Shown here: positions 1 to 9,400 of the stretch, in pieces
Layout: each line of letters opens with the position of its first letter
Position numbering within the stretch: position 1 is the first letter of the stretch
NCBI GenBank assembly: GCA_001598975.1
Contig: BBXU01003165.1
Coordinates: forward strand, 1 to 12,308
DNA from: Parachlorella kessleri
Lineage: Eukaryota; Chlorophyta; Trebouxiophyceae; Chlorellales; Chlorellaceae
Direction: 5' to 3'
Length of the DNA stretch: 12,308 bases
The notes under the pieces: model-generated
Told to the model about the DNA's origin: nothing
The model's input: the letters and a program-made list of their open reading frames with translations, nothing else
Databases searched by the model: none
Program-made: the position numbers and the translations under genes

Positions 1-34
1 GGTGGCAGGCGGGGTACTTAGCCAGGCGCCAAGG

Positions 35-69
35 GTGAGTGGGTGGGTGGGTGGGTGGGTGGGGGGGGG
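35..69 (+). repeat. GGGT tandem repeat with a poly-G run (G-quadruplex-prone)
   Basis: From about 35 the plus strand reads GGGTGAGT and then a row of GGGT units from about 49, ending in a run of nine G at about 61-69. At least five consecutive G-runs of three or more are separated by a single T, which is the classic pattern for a stable parallel G-quadruplex. On the sense strand of the gene it sits in, it appears as a C-rich intronic tract. Confidence 0.85.
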
Positions 70-114
70 ACACAAACTGCGGGTAGCAAGCAGCCAGCGG
101 GCCCCCCGAAAGCG

Positions 115-148
115 ATGTGTGTGTGCGTGTGGTGGTGGTGGTGGGTCC
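115..148 (+). repeat. GT/GTG microsatellite
   Basis: A short simple-sequence tract of TGTGTGTGCGTGTGG type passes into four to five GTG units and ends in GGG. It lies in the intron of the RABGGTB-like gene. No coding meaning is claimed. Confidence 0.7.
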
Positions 149-449
149 CCTGATTGCGACACACCTGCCTTCCCCAGTGCCATACGCCATATCAACCATC
201 GCAGGGTCAACCACAAAAGTCCCAATGATTCTGTTGGCAAATGAATCCAATATAGTGTGCGCATCAAAGGTGTGCTTGCTTTGGCTGGCAAGTACTCATG
301 CCACAGTCGCATCCATGCAGGTTCCAGCCCTCCCAGCGGCTACCGCACCAAGACTGCACGACTCAAATGGCACCCCCGCTTCGTATAGCCGTCAGTGTTC
401 GCGCACTCCCCCCAATACCATAGGAAACCCCCAGTGAGATCACACTCAC

Positions 450-1113
450 ACTGCACCACCCGCTCGCCATCCACCTTGTCCAGCTGGTCATACAGCGCGA
501 GGATCTGCAGCGCGCTGAGCGTGTACAGCAGGTGCGCGTCATGCCTTTCGCTGCCGCCAAAGCCACCACTGGGCTTCTGGCAGCTCAGCACCCAGCCAAC
601 CACCTGCACCACACCACATAGGAGGCAGGTTGGGCACCTCAGTACCTAAAATAGCAATATACAGCCAAGGCGCTGCCGGGTGCATGTGTTGTGGTACAGG
701 GCGGGCACAGCCCAAGTAAGCATGCTAGGTTACGAAAGCAGTAGCTTATCCAAAAGATTGGGAGACCGCTGGGCCGACAACAGCAGGTGACTGCAGGAGC
801 AGCACCACCTGCCCAGTACCCGGGGTTGCAGGTGGTGTGTGCAGTACCTCCTCTTGATCCATCTCTTCAAGGCGGCCCAGCAGAGCAAGTGCCGTGACGC
901 CCCAGTAGACCCCACTCATCCTGAAGTGCTCGGTGGCATAGTACTCAAAGCTGTCCTTACTCTGCATAGGCAGGCGGATACACGGTTTGTGATGGGCTAG
1001 GGGGGGGGCTGGCTTAGGCCCTCGCTCAAGCCTGTAACACTTGCCTGGCTGATGGCAACGATATACTTGACGTGTGCTTCAGATAGCAGCTTCTGTCTCT
1101 CCGGGTGCACCAT
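450..1113 (-). CDS. RABGGTB: Rab geranylgeranyltransferase (type II) subunit beta, 5' part
   Basis: The product is the beta subunit of Rab geranylgeranyltransferase, which attaches C20 isoprenoids to C-terminal cysteines of Rab GTPases together with an alpha subunit and the escort protein REP, in the cytosol. Three minus-strand exons are visible: 961..848 and 603..450 after a first exon 1113..1045 that opens with ATG at 1113 ([20 protein letters not shown]). Exon 1 joins exon 2 in phase 0 across a GC-AG intron (AG|GCAAGT). Exon 2 encodes [20 protein letters not shown], then [18 protein letters not shown]. Exon 3 encodes [17 protein letters not shown] and [20 protein letters not shown]. These match the family's first prenyltransferase repeats, including the GGFGG and [11 protein letters not shown] signatures. 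About 112 residues are present of an expected 320-340. The zinc-binding and catalytic C-terminal half (the D, C and H ligands) is off the left edge. The call rests on remembered family sequence and is strong; the exon 3 donor (phase 1, GTGAGT) is likely. Confidence 0.92.
962..1044 (-). other. GC-AG intron (intron 1 of the RABGGTB-like gene)
   Basis: The minus strand reads ATC AGC CAG, then GCAAGTG, and 83 bases later CTATGCAG before AGT AAG GAC. Cutting at GC keeps the frame and joins YIVAISQ to SKDSFEYY exactly as the family expects. The nearest GT alternative (A|GTGTTA) would create TAA just after the junction. AG|GCAAGT is the strong consensus typical of true GC-AG introns. Confidence 0.82.
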
Positions 1114-1368
1114 GGGAACTCACAGCCCGACTTTCACCTGTGATCAGTTCTGCGTGTGCGTTCCACACTGCGATTGCTGCTTGCATCACCCATATATTCA
1201 ATGAAAATGCAGATTTTCTCGTATCTTCAAGAGAGCAACGTCCCCACCTCCTCTATAGTCACTTCTTAGTAGTACTCCAAGTCTAAACACTAGTTTGATC
1301 GCTTTGCACAGGTTGGCAAAAGACCTGGTTGCGGCTTTTATCTATAGGTGTCTTCTCTTGGTTTGCTG
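1114..1368. promoter_or_regulatory. Divergent promoter region between the RABGGTB-like and SPOUT1-like genes
   Basis: The two start codons (1113 minus and 1369 plus) point away from each other with 255 bases between, so both promoters and 5' UTRs must fit here unless there are unseen upstream exons. A TATATT box-like string lies at 1193-1198. An in-frame TAG at 1345-1347 precedes the plus ATG, supporting 1369 as the first available start. No other element was recognised. Confidence 0.55.
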
Positions 1369-4126
1369 ATGACCAAGCCACCAGGGAAAAAAGCTCGTGA
1401 GGGTGCAGCTAGTGAACAGCAGGCGCAAGGCAGCAAGAGACAGAAGATGGAGACGAAACGGTAAAGCATGCGCGCAGTTGTTTGGCTGCATTGGTTATGG
1501 CATGCACTACAGTAAGCCTTGCAAGTCGGGCTTACAAGGGGTGCTATAGGCAGTTATTGTCGTAGCAGACTGATTATTCACGCAATGCTTCTTTATTGCC
1601 TCGCTCACCTTTCCAGACCAACCTGCCAAGGTATATGGCTTAGGCTCCTTACCAGCGGGTGTGACCTTCACCACAAGTGCCCTGGCATAGCCAGCCGAGG
1701 GGCTCCTCCTTGTCGTCCTGCGCAGGGGAGCAGCCCCGGGTGGACGCAACTACACTGTGTCCATTGCAGTCGCTGCCTCCTGCATAGAGAACGCTCAGAA
1801 CCTGCAGCTAGCCACGCTCCTGGCGGGGCAGATCGCGCGAGCAGCAGCCATCTTCAATGTGGATGAGGTGGTGGTGCTGGATGACTCAGAGGAGAAGCTG
1901 GAAAACCAAGTCAGCACAGCAGCAGCACTCTTTGCAAGGGTGTTACAGTTCATGGAGACACCACAGTACCTGAAGAAGTGAGAGCAAAACAATAGGCAGG
2001 CAGGGTACCTGTGGTCCTGGGCCTTTGGGGAACCATGTTGCAGGCGCGAAGCTGTCCGCATGTGACACCGGTGGTTGTTGGTTGGTGAGGCTCAGAAGGT
2101 GTCCTGTGAAGGACCCTTGGCATAGCTGACACCGCGTGCAACGCAGAGGGTCTGCCTGGCACCGGGTTCTGCCTGGCTTGGGGCTCCTGGCTGAACAAGC
2201 GTCTGCTTGTTGTTGGAGGGCCTAGAACTGTTGTGTTGCTTGTGTTGCTCTTCTTGCAGGGCGCTCATCCCCATGCACCCCGACCTCAAGTTTGCGGGCG
2301 TGCTGCCGCCGCTGGACGCGCCGCACCACCTGCGGTCCACAGAGTGGGGCCCCTACAGGGAGGGGGTGGTGCGCAGCAGTGATGCCCAGACCGGCTCGCT
2401 CATAGATGTGGGCCTGGACAAGGTGGGCCTCTGTCTGGTATAAGCCTTGCTGGGCTTCATGGACGATTCCGTTGGTGGCTACAGCGTGGGCAAGAGTGCC
2501 TTGGAGGCAACTGGGGTGGAAGGCAGTGGTTGCGTTTTGGGTGCAGGCTTTGAGAAGAGCTGCAGGAAGCAGGGAGGATGGGTTGCTGGGGCTGTGTGGG
2601 GTAGGATTGTTGTGCTGGGATGCCCATTGCAACCCTAGCCGAGGGGATGGGGTTTGGCCAGGGGAGTAAGCCATATCAGGACTGTTTTGAACAGTGCTAG
2701 CTGGCTGTGAAACTGGTGCATACATGTCCACCTATGCAGGATGCACATGTGGAGCAGGCCGTCAAGCCCAACGTGCGGGTCACGCTGAGCATGGGGGCGC
2801 AGCCAACAACGCGGCTTGTAGGTGGCAAGGAGGTGCTGGCGGGACAGCTGGTCCTACCCTCAGGTGCTGCATTCGTGGAGAAAAGCTGCATGGTCTGCCT
2901 TGTTATTGGCATGCCCTTATGTCATGCTACAACCTGGTTCAGTAGTTGTGGCGTGGGCGACTTGGACACACCAAGCACGCGGGGCAGCTCTCATTGCCTG
3001 GGCGGCTTGGTCCGTGCGCACGGTGCAGCCTAGGTATTGCGCAAGCTCTTGGGCAAGGATACTTGCACCATCCTACTTTTGCCTGCAGAGCCCCGCGAGA
3101 AGGGGGGACTGTACTGGGGATACGTCACGCGGCTGGCGCACTCTCTGCAGGACATGATGGAGTCATGCCCCTTCCCAGGTGACATAACAATTGCTGCTCC
3201 AGTCTGCACCAGGGCTGACGATGCCCTCCTTGTTAGCCGCCAAGGGGAGCCCTCGGAACTACTTGATGTTCACCCGTCGTGGGGCTCCCTTAAGGGTTGT
3301 TTGTTGACAACTAAGCAGTAATTGCCAGGGTCCTGGGCCCTCCTGCTCTCTGCCTCGAGTGCACCCACACTTGCTCTCTACACACTGCAGGTGGCTGCAG
3401 CGCTGCAGTTGCTACACCCTCTCAATGCTGGCCTCCTGCCGCCATGTTTTCTGCAGGTGGCTATGACCTGAAGGTCGGCACCTCCGAGCGGGGAGAGCGC
3501 ACCCCCTCCTGCTCCCTGCAGCTGCCGCCCTTCCGCCACCTGCTGGTTGTGTTTGGCGGGCCCGAGGGACTGGAGCACTGCCTGCAGCATGACCCGCTGG
3601 GTGGCTGGCACGCTGACCCTGCTGAGCTCTTCGACCGCTACCTCAACACGTGCTTCGACCAGGGCAGCAGGTAGGGATGGGTGCTGAGGGTCAATGCACG
3701 GTTTGACCGGCATGCAAGCAAGGGCACTGCCCACAGCCGGCCTGCGGGATGGCTGGCGCGCTGACCGTTTCGGGCTTCATTCTGCTGTTGCCATGCATGC
3801 ACTGACCCGGACGGCGGACAGGTGGGCAGGGGATTGTGTGTGAGAATGTGGGGTTGCAGCTTGCGGGGATTGGTGTGTGTTGGACTGGCTTGCATGGTGG
3901 TGTGCACCCTTGGGCGGATCCCCGCCGGATGGCCTGGGACGTTGCGACAAGCATGATTATGTAATCTATGCATTGCAAAGCACAGCTTATGGCCATTCTT
4001 GTATCAGGTACTGATTTAACTCGGCACGATTCTTTGACTGCATGCAGGACAATACGGACAGAGGAGGCCATCCTCATTTCTGCAGCCTTCTTGCAGCCAG
4101 CCATCCAGCAAAGTGCAGGGGCATAG
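1369..4126 (+). CDS. SPOUT1: SPOUT-class RNA methyltransferase, SPOUT1/C9orf114 family
   Basis: This is a putative SAM-dependent RNA methyltransferase with the SPOUT alpha/beta-knot fold; the human relative SPOUT1 (CENP-32) is a nuclear and spindle-associated protein. Seven exons are read: 1369-1460, 1726-1977, 2260-2422, 2740-2863, 3089-3178, 3457-3670 and 4048-4126. All introns are GT-AG and every junction phase matches, giving 1,014 bases and 337 residues. The first 37 residues are basic and Lys/Arg-rich, as in the family's charged N-terminus but shorter. The core begins NYTVSIAVAASCIENAQ (about 39-55), then LAGQIARAAAIFNVDEVVV (about 63-81). Middle blocks are MHPDLKFAGVLPPLDAPHHL and GGLYWGYVTRLA (about 216-227). 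The C-terminal knot has GYDLKVGTSERG (about 242-253), FRHLLVVFGGPEGLE (about 266-280), likely the SAM-binding loop, and TIRTEEAILISAA near the end. The stop is TAG at 4124-4126. No part of the family core is missing. Enzyme substrate is unknown from sequence. Confidence 0.95.
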
Positions 4127-4160
4127 ACAGCGGACAGGCCGGCTGGGCATTGAAAGCACA

Positions 4161-4165
4161 TGTAA
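4161..4165 (+). terminator. TGTAA polyadenylation signal after the SPOUT1-like gene
   Basis: TGTAA occurs 35 bases after the TAG stop at 4124-4126. In volvocine green algae TGTAA is the common poly(A) signal, placed roughly 10-20 bases before the cleavage site. The resulting 3' UTR would be unusually short, about 50-60 bases, so a later signal could be used instead. Confidence 0.5.
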
Positions 4166-4169
4166 ACCG

Positions 4170-4765
4170 CGTGACAGGCATTGTGGAATGCTGGGCAACG
4201 GTTGAGCTTGGTTGGTCAGTACACCGTCAGCGGTCGCCTCCTGACCCGCCTAGACATGTGCCAGCCAGCACGCAGCGGGGTACCTGCCGACCCAGCAGCA
4301 GTGGAGCCTACATAAACAGGATGCGGTGGGCTGGGAATGGTCAAGAACTGCTGTGCCCATGGTTCCAGCCTGGAAGGTAGCGAGCGGACCCCGCATGTCA
4401 CCTCTGTCTGTGGCGGGCTTGACACATGCTCAGAGGCTGGAGGAACTTGCTGAGGATTTGGGGGGGCGTCCCTGCACCAGCATATCGCGTCACAACAGTG
4501 TTGATACCTCAGGGTCGTGGTGGACCACTACACTCATCAAAAGCACAGGGGGCGGTTGAAGCTGCTAAGCTCAGGGCTTGCCTGCCACTGGACGAACACA
4601 CAAGCGAGAGCACCAGCAAGATGACGTAGCAGTGCCTCATAATGACTTCTTGGGGGTTTGATTATAGCCAGGATGACGTTTTCACTTTGAGCAAAGAGGC
4701 GGACCTTCACCTTCAACTTGTGGCGGGAACAGCTTGGACCGTGAGATCACGGGCTTCATAAGCTG
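4170..4765. other. Intergenic stretch with no supported gene
   Basis: Several short open frames cross this region on both strands, including 4426-4629 plus and 4216-4425 minus, but none shows a recognisable domain, a phased splice partner or a homologous motif. A 6-bp-arm palindrome, CCGTGAGATCACGG, sits at 4739-4752, just outside the left end of the inverted-repeat structure. Nothing else was recognised. Confidence 0.5.
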
Positions 4766-4985
4766 CTCCCTCACCCCGCCGTGACGTCTCACCAGGGATT
4801 TCCTGTCACCAGGGTTCGTTGAGGTGCACCTGCCACATGGTGCCCGAACGTTTGACGATTCCTCGAGGGAAACCTCGTTTTCATCCCGGTGCATGCCGGC
4901 CACTGTGCACCTTTCCGGCAAAGATGAATGCACGTGACAAGGAGGAGTTGGACTTTTCATGTGTGTATTGCTGCTGCCAGACGCG

Positions 4986-4998
4986 GGCCCTTCGGGCC
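4986..4998. repeat. Small GC hairpin GGCCC-TTC-GGGCC
   Basis: Five perfect G/C pairs flank a three-base loop, giving a very compact hairpin inside the unassigned insert of the foldback region. No function is claimed and chance is possible. Confidence 0.4.
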
Positions 4999-5412
4999 AA
5001 GACCCCTGACACCTGGGCAAAGGAGCCTACTTAACCTAGTCCTGCCAGCACTCCGACACTATAACAGCCTGGTGTTCCTCAGTAACCTCAGCGTTATGAA
5101 GTATGGATTTGGCTGGCGGAGCTGAACTTCAAGAAGAAGGTATTGCAGGGTTGCATGGCCAAGCATGATGGTAAGGCTGAATAGGGCTTTTCTGCCAACC
5201 CTAAAGCTTCATACCTCAATATGTCCCAGAGGTTGTTGGGTTGTGGTCAGCGACGTCGACCACCTGTGCCGTCAGCTGCTCCTGACTGACCTTGTTCAAC
5301 CCTTGTTGGAGCACAGTAGTTGCGTGCCTCGCTTTAACTGTATGTAATGCATCCTAAGGCTTTATTGTTGGGTCTGCCACGTCTGTTGTGTAAGTCTTGC
5401 TCAGTGCAGCCT

Positions 5413-5618
5413 GGTTGGCAAGCATGGTAAGCTTTATTGGTCGTGCCAGCCTTCGCAACTCGCTGCATGCCCTAGGGTCCTTTGCGAGTCTACGATACCC
5501 TGCTCTCACTTCCAACGAGAGCTTTCAGGAGCAAGTCCATGAGGGTAATGTAGCACCGGTGGCGGGGGACAAGCTGGTGCTGCGGAACCTGCCAAGCTAC
5601 CACCAGTTCAAGGATCCA
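5413..5618 (+). repeat. Left arm of inner inverted repeat
   Basis: The best-conserved part, 5568-5618, is the reverse complement of 5671-5721 at 48 of 51 positions, including 32 identical bases at 5568-5599. Further out the match continues with gaps: TACCCTG at 5496-5502 pairs with 5788-5794, and GCATGGTAAGC at 5422-5432 pairs with 5845-5855. Small insertions and deletions between the arms break any common reading frame outside the core. Confidence 0.75.
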
Positions 5619-5670
5619 TGCTCCTGTTGGGTCTGCGGCTGCCGCTGCTGCCTGGCAGGCAGGGTTCGAC

Positions 5671-5862
5671 TGGATCCTTGAAGTGCTGATAGCTTGGCAG
5701 GTTCCGCAGCACCAGCTTGTCACCCACCACTGTGGCTATCTTACCCACACGGAACTGCTCTGGGATAGCTCGCCCTGGACGTGGGATCAGGGTATTGCGG
5801 GGAACCAATGGGCCCTACAGCGCAGGGCCCTACAGATCGGCAATGCTTACCATGCCTGCCCT
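5671..5862 (-). repeat. Right arm of inner inverted repeat
   Basis: This is the reverse-complement partner of 5413-5618, separated from it by a 52-base spacer at 5619-5670. Transcription across both arms would give a long hairpin with a nearly perfect 51-bp stem next to the loop. Both arms encode, in the core, the same peptide stem GDKLVLRNLPSY and FKDP on their own sense strands, so the unit may derive from a coding sequence. No named protein family was recognised. Confidence 0.75.
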
Positions 5863-5919
5863 GCCGTAACCCTGATCAGACGGATCCCTGGTGAGACGTC
5901 ACGGTGGGCTCCCTCCACG

Positions 5920-6499
5920 ATTTACTTTAGCTAGAGATGTGTTGAGGGCAGCACATCTCCATTTTTTTAAAGATCAAGTCTGTGCAAGAAGACAAAGACT
6001 ACACATGAATCACTTAGTCACTATAGTATGGCACATCTAGTAGTTTGAGTATGTTGTCACAGTCACTTGAGCACACACCAACGAATTCAGCACATGATAA
6101 GGATCATACCTGTAGCTGTAAACCCTTTTGCACATCCCAGCCTAGTAGGTATCCACCATGGCAATGCGTGATACTGGAGAGACCCTTGCTCACAGCCTGT
6201 TAGCAGCAAGTTATGTAATAGGAAAATTGCAGCCCAGCAAGCAAAAGAGGAGAAAAGTGGTCCTGAATAGAATATAGTTCGAGCACTATTGATAAAGAAG
6301 TTAGTTGTAAGTCATACATCGAGAACTTCCCGGCCTGAGCACAGGTTCCTCTGCTTGGCAGCTGCGCTACCACACAAGGGGTGCAAGCACGAACAAGCAA
6401 CAGGCGTAGACCACAGATGTAAGCACACCCAACAACGCGTAGTCAGCAAGTTCTGGCCAGGAACTCTCACAACAGACCCGTAATAGGCCCGGTAGAATA
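5920..6499. other. Intergenic / 3' flank of the phospholipase gene
   Basis: This stretch is more AT-rich than its neighbours, has many stops in all frames, and shows no recognised gene. It should hold the 3' UTR of the minus-strand phospholipase gene, whose proposed stop is at 6500-6502. No TGTAA on the minus strand was found between 5920 and 6499, so the poly(A) site is not placed. The part 6367-6520 has an open minus frame with a hydrophobic end, treated separately as a possible alternative 3' exon. Confidence 0.5.
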
Positions 6500-9400
6500 T
6501 CAAAGAAGCCCATAGTTTGCTCCTGGAGCATCCACCTGCAAGACAAGGCAGCGTTGCACACACGTGATGACCAGAACCAAGGCAAGCCTCAGGCGCATTC
6601 TGCATCCAGCCCTGTTAGCACAGCCCACCTCTTACTCCCTGTTCGCACTTCCGGCCACCCTTACCAATGTTTTGAATCCTGCCTCATAACAGCTGCAGGA
6701 AAAGTATGCAACAAAAGCGCTCGTTCAGAAGCAGGTGAACAAGATACAGGCCTGCACAGTGCATTGTGCCCCGCACCTTGTAAGGTGAGGTGAATATCTG
6801 CGAAGGCAGCGGGTAATCGGTGGCAATGTGATGTGCCCCTGCCGCCAGCAGCGCGTCACGCCTGAAGACGTAGTCTTGGCGAGCCTCCAGAGTTTCAGCA
6901 TCCACCCGCGCTCGCACAATGTAGCCCTGCTGCACCATGGACCGCACCGTACCCGCCATCTGCTCTACCTGCAAGGTGAGCAAACCCAACAGAGTGAGCA
7001 ACCCCAACAATCAAGGCCGCTGGAGCCCCGACAAGACTGCTTTAGGCACCCACAACCCACGCATAGCATGGCTTGAGGGAGGGATCCTCCATTTTCAAAG
7101 CGAGCATGCACAGCACCCTGGCAGCCTCCGCAGGCTGCAAGCAGCACATTGCAACAACACGGTACAAACCTGTACTTCTCGCAGTAGGCTGTGATTGACA
7201 GCCAGGCTGGCACACTCACTATTGCGGAGGCGTTCTGCGGGAGGGTGAAGTTGTCCAAGGCGATGTCGTAATCGGCACCCAGGTAGAACACCGCCTGCTC
7301 ACGGGAGGCACAACGCTGCTCCAGTAGTCGCAGCCTGTGAAGGCCAAAGATGTCCCGGAGACTGGGCTTGCAGCAAGCACCCCAAGCCACGTGACAAGCC
7401 TGCCTGGCCAAGCGCAGCTGCTGTGCCCGCTTGACAAAGCAGCTCAAGGCTGGCTGCATCACTAGGTTCAAGGTAGGCCACACCGCACCTGGCGCTGGGG
7501 GCTGCGCCTGGAGGCAACCAGCCACATGAGCGCCCCCTCCTGGTTGGGATGCAGCTCCTCATACATCGCCACATCCCCATCTACAAGGGGCGGGGATGCA
7601 CAGTAGCTCAGGAGGGCGGCGTTTCCAGGCATTGCCAGTTTCCGTTGGCCGCTTGTGTCCCAACCGAGCAATGGCGAGTCTATGAGGGGTATCGGGGGGC
7701 CTAGGACAGTCTTAAGGCTGGTTGTCCAACCAAGGCGGTGGCTTGGCAGATCCCACCGACAACAGGATGCCACCAAGGCCAGAGGCGCAAAACACACAGC
7801 ACTCCTGGCACCCACCAGAACGGAGGGTCATGATGAAAAGGATCTTGCCCCGCATCAAATCTAGTGGCGGCCATGGGCTGCAGGCACGCACCCAAGGGGC
7901 TGCCATTAACTGGGGAGTGTTAGATTTTAACAACATATGAGGCCTTTAAAGTCGAGTGACACGTCAGGTGTACAACACGGCACGTACTCCCAGCACCGAC
8001 TTTGCTGCCAGGCGAACAGCCCACCTGGGTCAGGTGAGCTGGACTCAGAGGTCCACATTTAGGGAGGGCCTGGCGCCAACTGAGCTCACTATAGCTAGGT
8101 ACGCAATGCATGAATAAACGATTCATTTGCCCCATGCTGAAGACTTCTGACACTTGCCACTAGCTTGTCTGACCAAGAGGGGAACACAGGGCTGCCCACA
8201 AGAACGCACCAGGGCCCGCTAGTGGGGTCAGCTAGAAGCAGCTCTTTCAAGTCCACAGAAGGGTTGCCGGCCCTGACATCATCAGGCGTTACTAACGAGC
8301 TCCGGTTGAAGACTGCAGCATATAGAGGCAACCCCCTCGTTGGCACACATGAGCAAGTTTAATTCCGAGGTTTTAGCGGCGACTGTGCAAGCAAAACCTT
8401 TCGAGCAATGCAGTCACTTGCGCACAGCCATGACAGAGGCTACAGCAGCCTACCTGCCAATATCTCATCTTCCAAGTCGGCTAGCAAGGTGGTATTCAAC
8501 AAGGGAGTCTGTATGAGCCTACAGGCAACCCAGGGATTATCTTAGCATAAAGGGCTCTGCTGCCACAATACAAATCCATCCAGCACAGTGCCATTAGGTA
8601 GGCTCGTAGCGTCAGCAAGCAGGCAGAGCACACCTGGGCACTGAATACCCTGACAAACTGCACCGGCATTGGGGGGACGCAGGACCAGTCTTCTATAATG
8701 GACCCCCTCCCCCCTTATATGTTGCTAATCAGAGACAACTCATAGGAACTGGTAGCCAGCTCACAACCTGTCAGGCCCAGGGGCAGTGGAAGACGCCAGG
8801 AGGGTTTTCACAATGGACTGCGCCGCATCGCCGAGGACGCCAGATAAATCAATCGGCCGCTTTGACTCCATGTATATGCTAATAGGCAGGTGCTGCGGGT
8901 GGGCATCTGCACACAGGGATTCTCAATTATCAGCGATATTGGTCATTGTGAGCACTTCTAAATACCGTAGAATGATGACCCCTCCTGCGTTAGTGCAGAG
9001 CGGCGGCAGCGGTTTGCCTTCGCTCTGTATGTTCTCACAAGCTGGCAGGCAAAGCAAGCTTCAGCCACCCAATCCCACCTGACCACCGCTTGATACCAGC
9101 CAGACAGCTCTTCAAGGTATAACAAGTTGCGTTGAAGTCTAGGTCCGGCACATGCAGGACCTGCATGGAACCCAGACACTGCATGGTAAACGGGGGGACA
9201 TGGGGGACAAGTGAAGGGGGAACAGATAGTAACGACACAAGGAGAAGAAGCCCTGCGGCTCTGTGGGACATGCCCTACCACCACTCCCCTGTCAGGACTT
9301 GCACCCGGGCATGCCATGCCGCTCAAGGGCAGCCTTTCCCTTACCTTGAAGCCCGGCTCTTGCAGCTCGGGGATATCAAGCCAGCCACTGACACCAGCCA

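Larger units (their letters stand above)
1..449 (-). other. Intron 3 of the RABGGTB-like gene, running off the left edge
   Basis: The donor GTGAGT is read on the minus strand at 449-444, directly after exon 3, so this whole stretch is taken as intron. No continuation of the protein (the expected next block resembles GDxWGExDTRFSYC) could be found in any minus frame down to base 1, so the next exon should lie beyond the window. The far end carries a GGGT-repeat tract (about 35-69) and a GT/GTG-rich microsatellite (about 115-148). No independent gene was recognised here. Confidence 0.6.
4766..5918. mobile_element. Possible foldback / inverted-repeat element
   Basis: A 21-bp sequence containing TGACGTCTCACCAGGG at 4779-4799 returns as an exact reverse complement at 5884-5904, and a second, closely spaced inverted pair lies between them. 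On the right the outer and inner repeats are almost continuous (5671-5904). On the left about 600 bases separate the outer repeat (to about 4815) from the inner arm (from about 5413), as if one arm had taken an insertion. Sequence outside 4779 and 5904 does not match convincingly between sides, so the ends are approximate. No transposase and no target-site duplication were identified. It could be a foldback or MITE-like transposon, or an inverted duplication of an older repeat. Confidence 0.45.

Noticed and set aside
1519..1866. 115-codon plus-strand open frame overlapping SPOUT1 exon 2
   Set aside because: It overlaps intron 1 and exon 2 in another frame, has no family motif, and the phased exon 2 frame is clearly the coding one.
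2222..2731. 169-codon minus-strand open frame
   Set aside because: It is the antisense shadow of SPOUT1 exon 3 and the following intron; composition is low-complexity Pro/Ala and no domain is seen.
3691..4161. 156-codon minus-strand open frame across the last SPOUT1 intron and exon 7
   Set aside because: Antisense to a well-supported exon, Cys-rich without a pattern, and no homologous motif.
4682..5020. 112-codon minus-strand open frame at the left end of the foldback region
   Set aside because: It crosses the inverted repeat edge and shows no known domain; only the short SLVRRHGG part recurs, because the repeat recurs.
4928..5125. 65-codon plus open frame ending VMKYGFGWRS
   Set aside because: No recognised family or splice partner; too short to support as a gene alone.
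6312..6605. 97-codon minus frame containing YYGSVVRVPGQNLLTTRC, which resembles the phospholipase family end
   Set aside because: The Y-V-PG resemblance is offset in frame from exon 11, and the phase-0 last exon VDAPGANYGLL fits better; the usual RCNP ending is absent from both.
7299..7580. 93-codon minus frame with SDAASLELLCQAGTAAALGQ, coding-like in composition
   Set aside because: It lies in a different frame from the exon encoding AVFYLGADYD and would require ending before the conserved C-terminal half.
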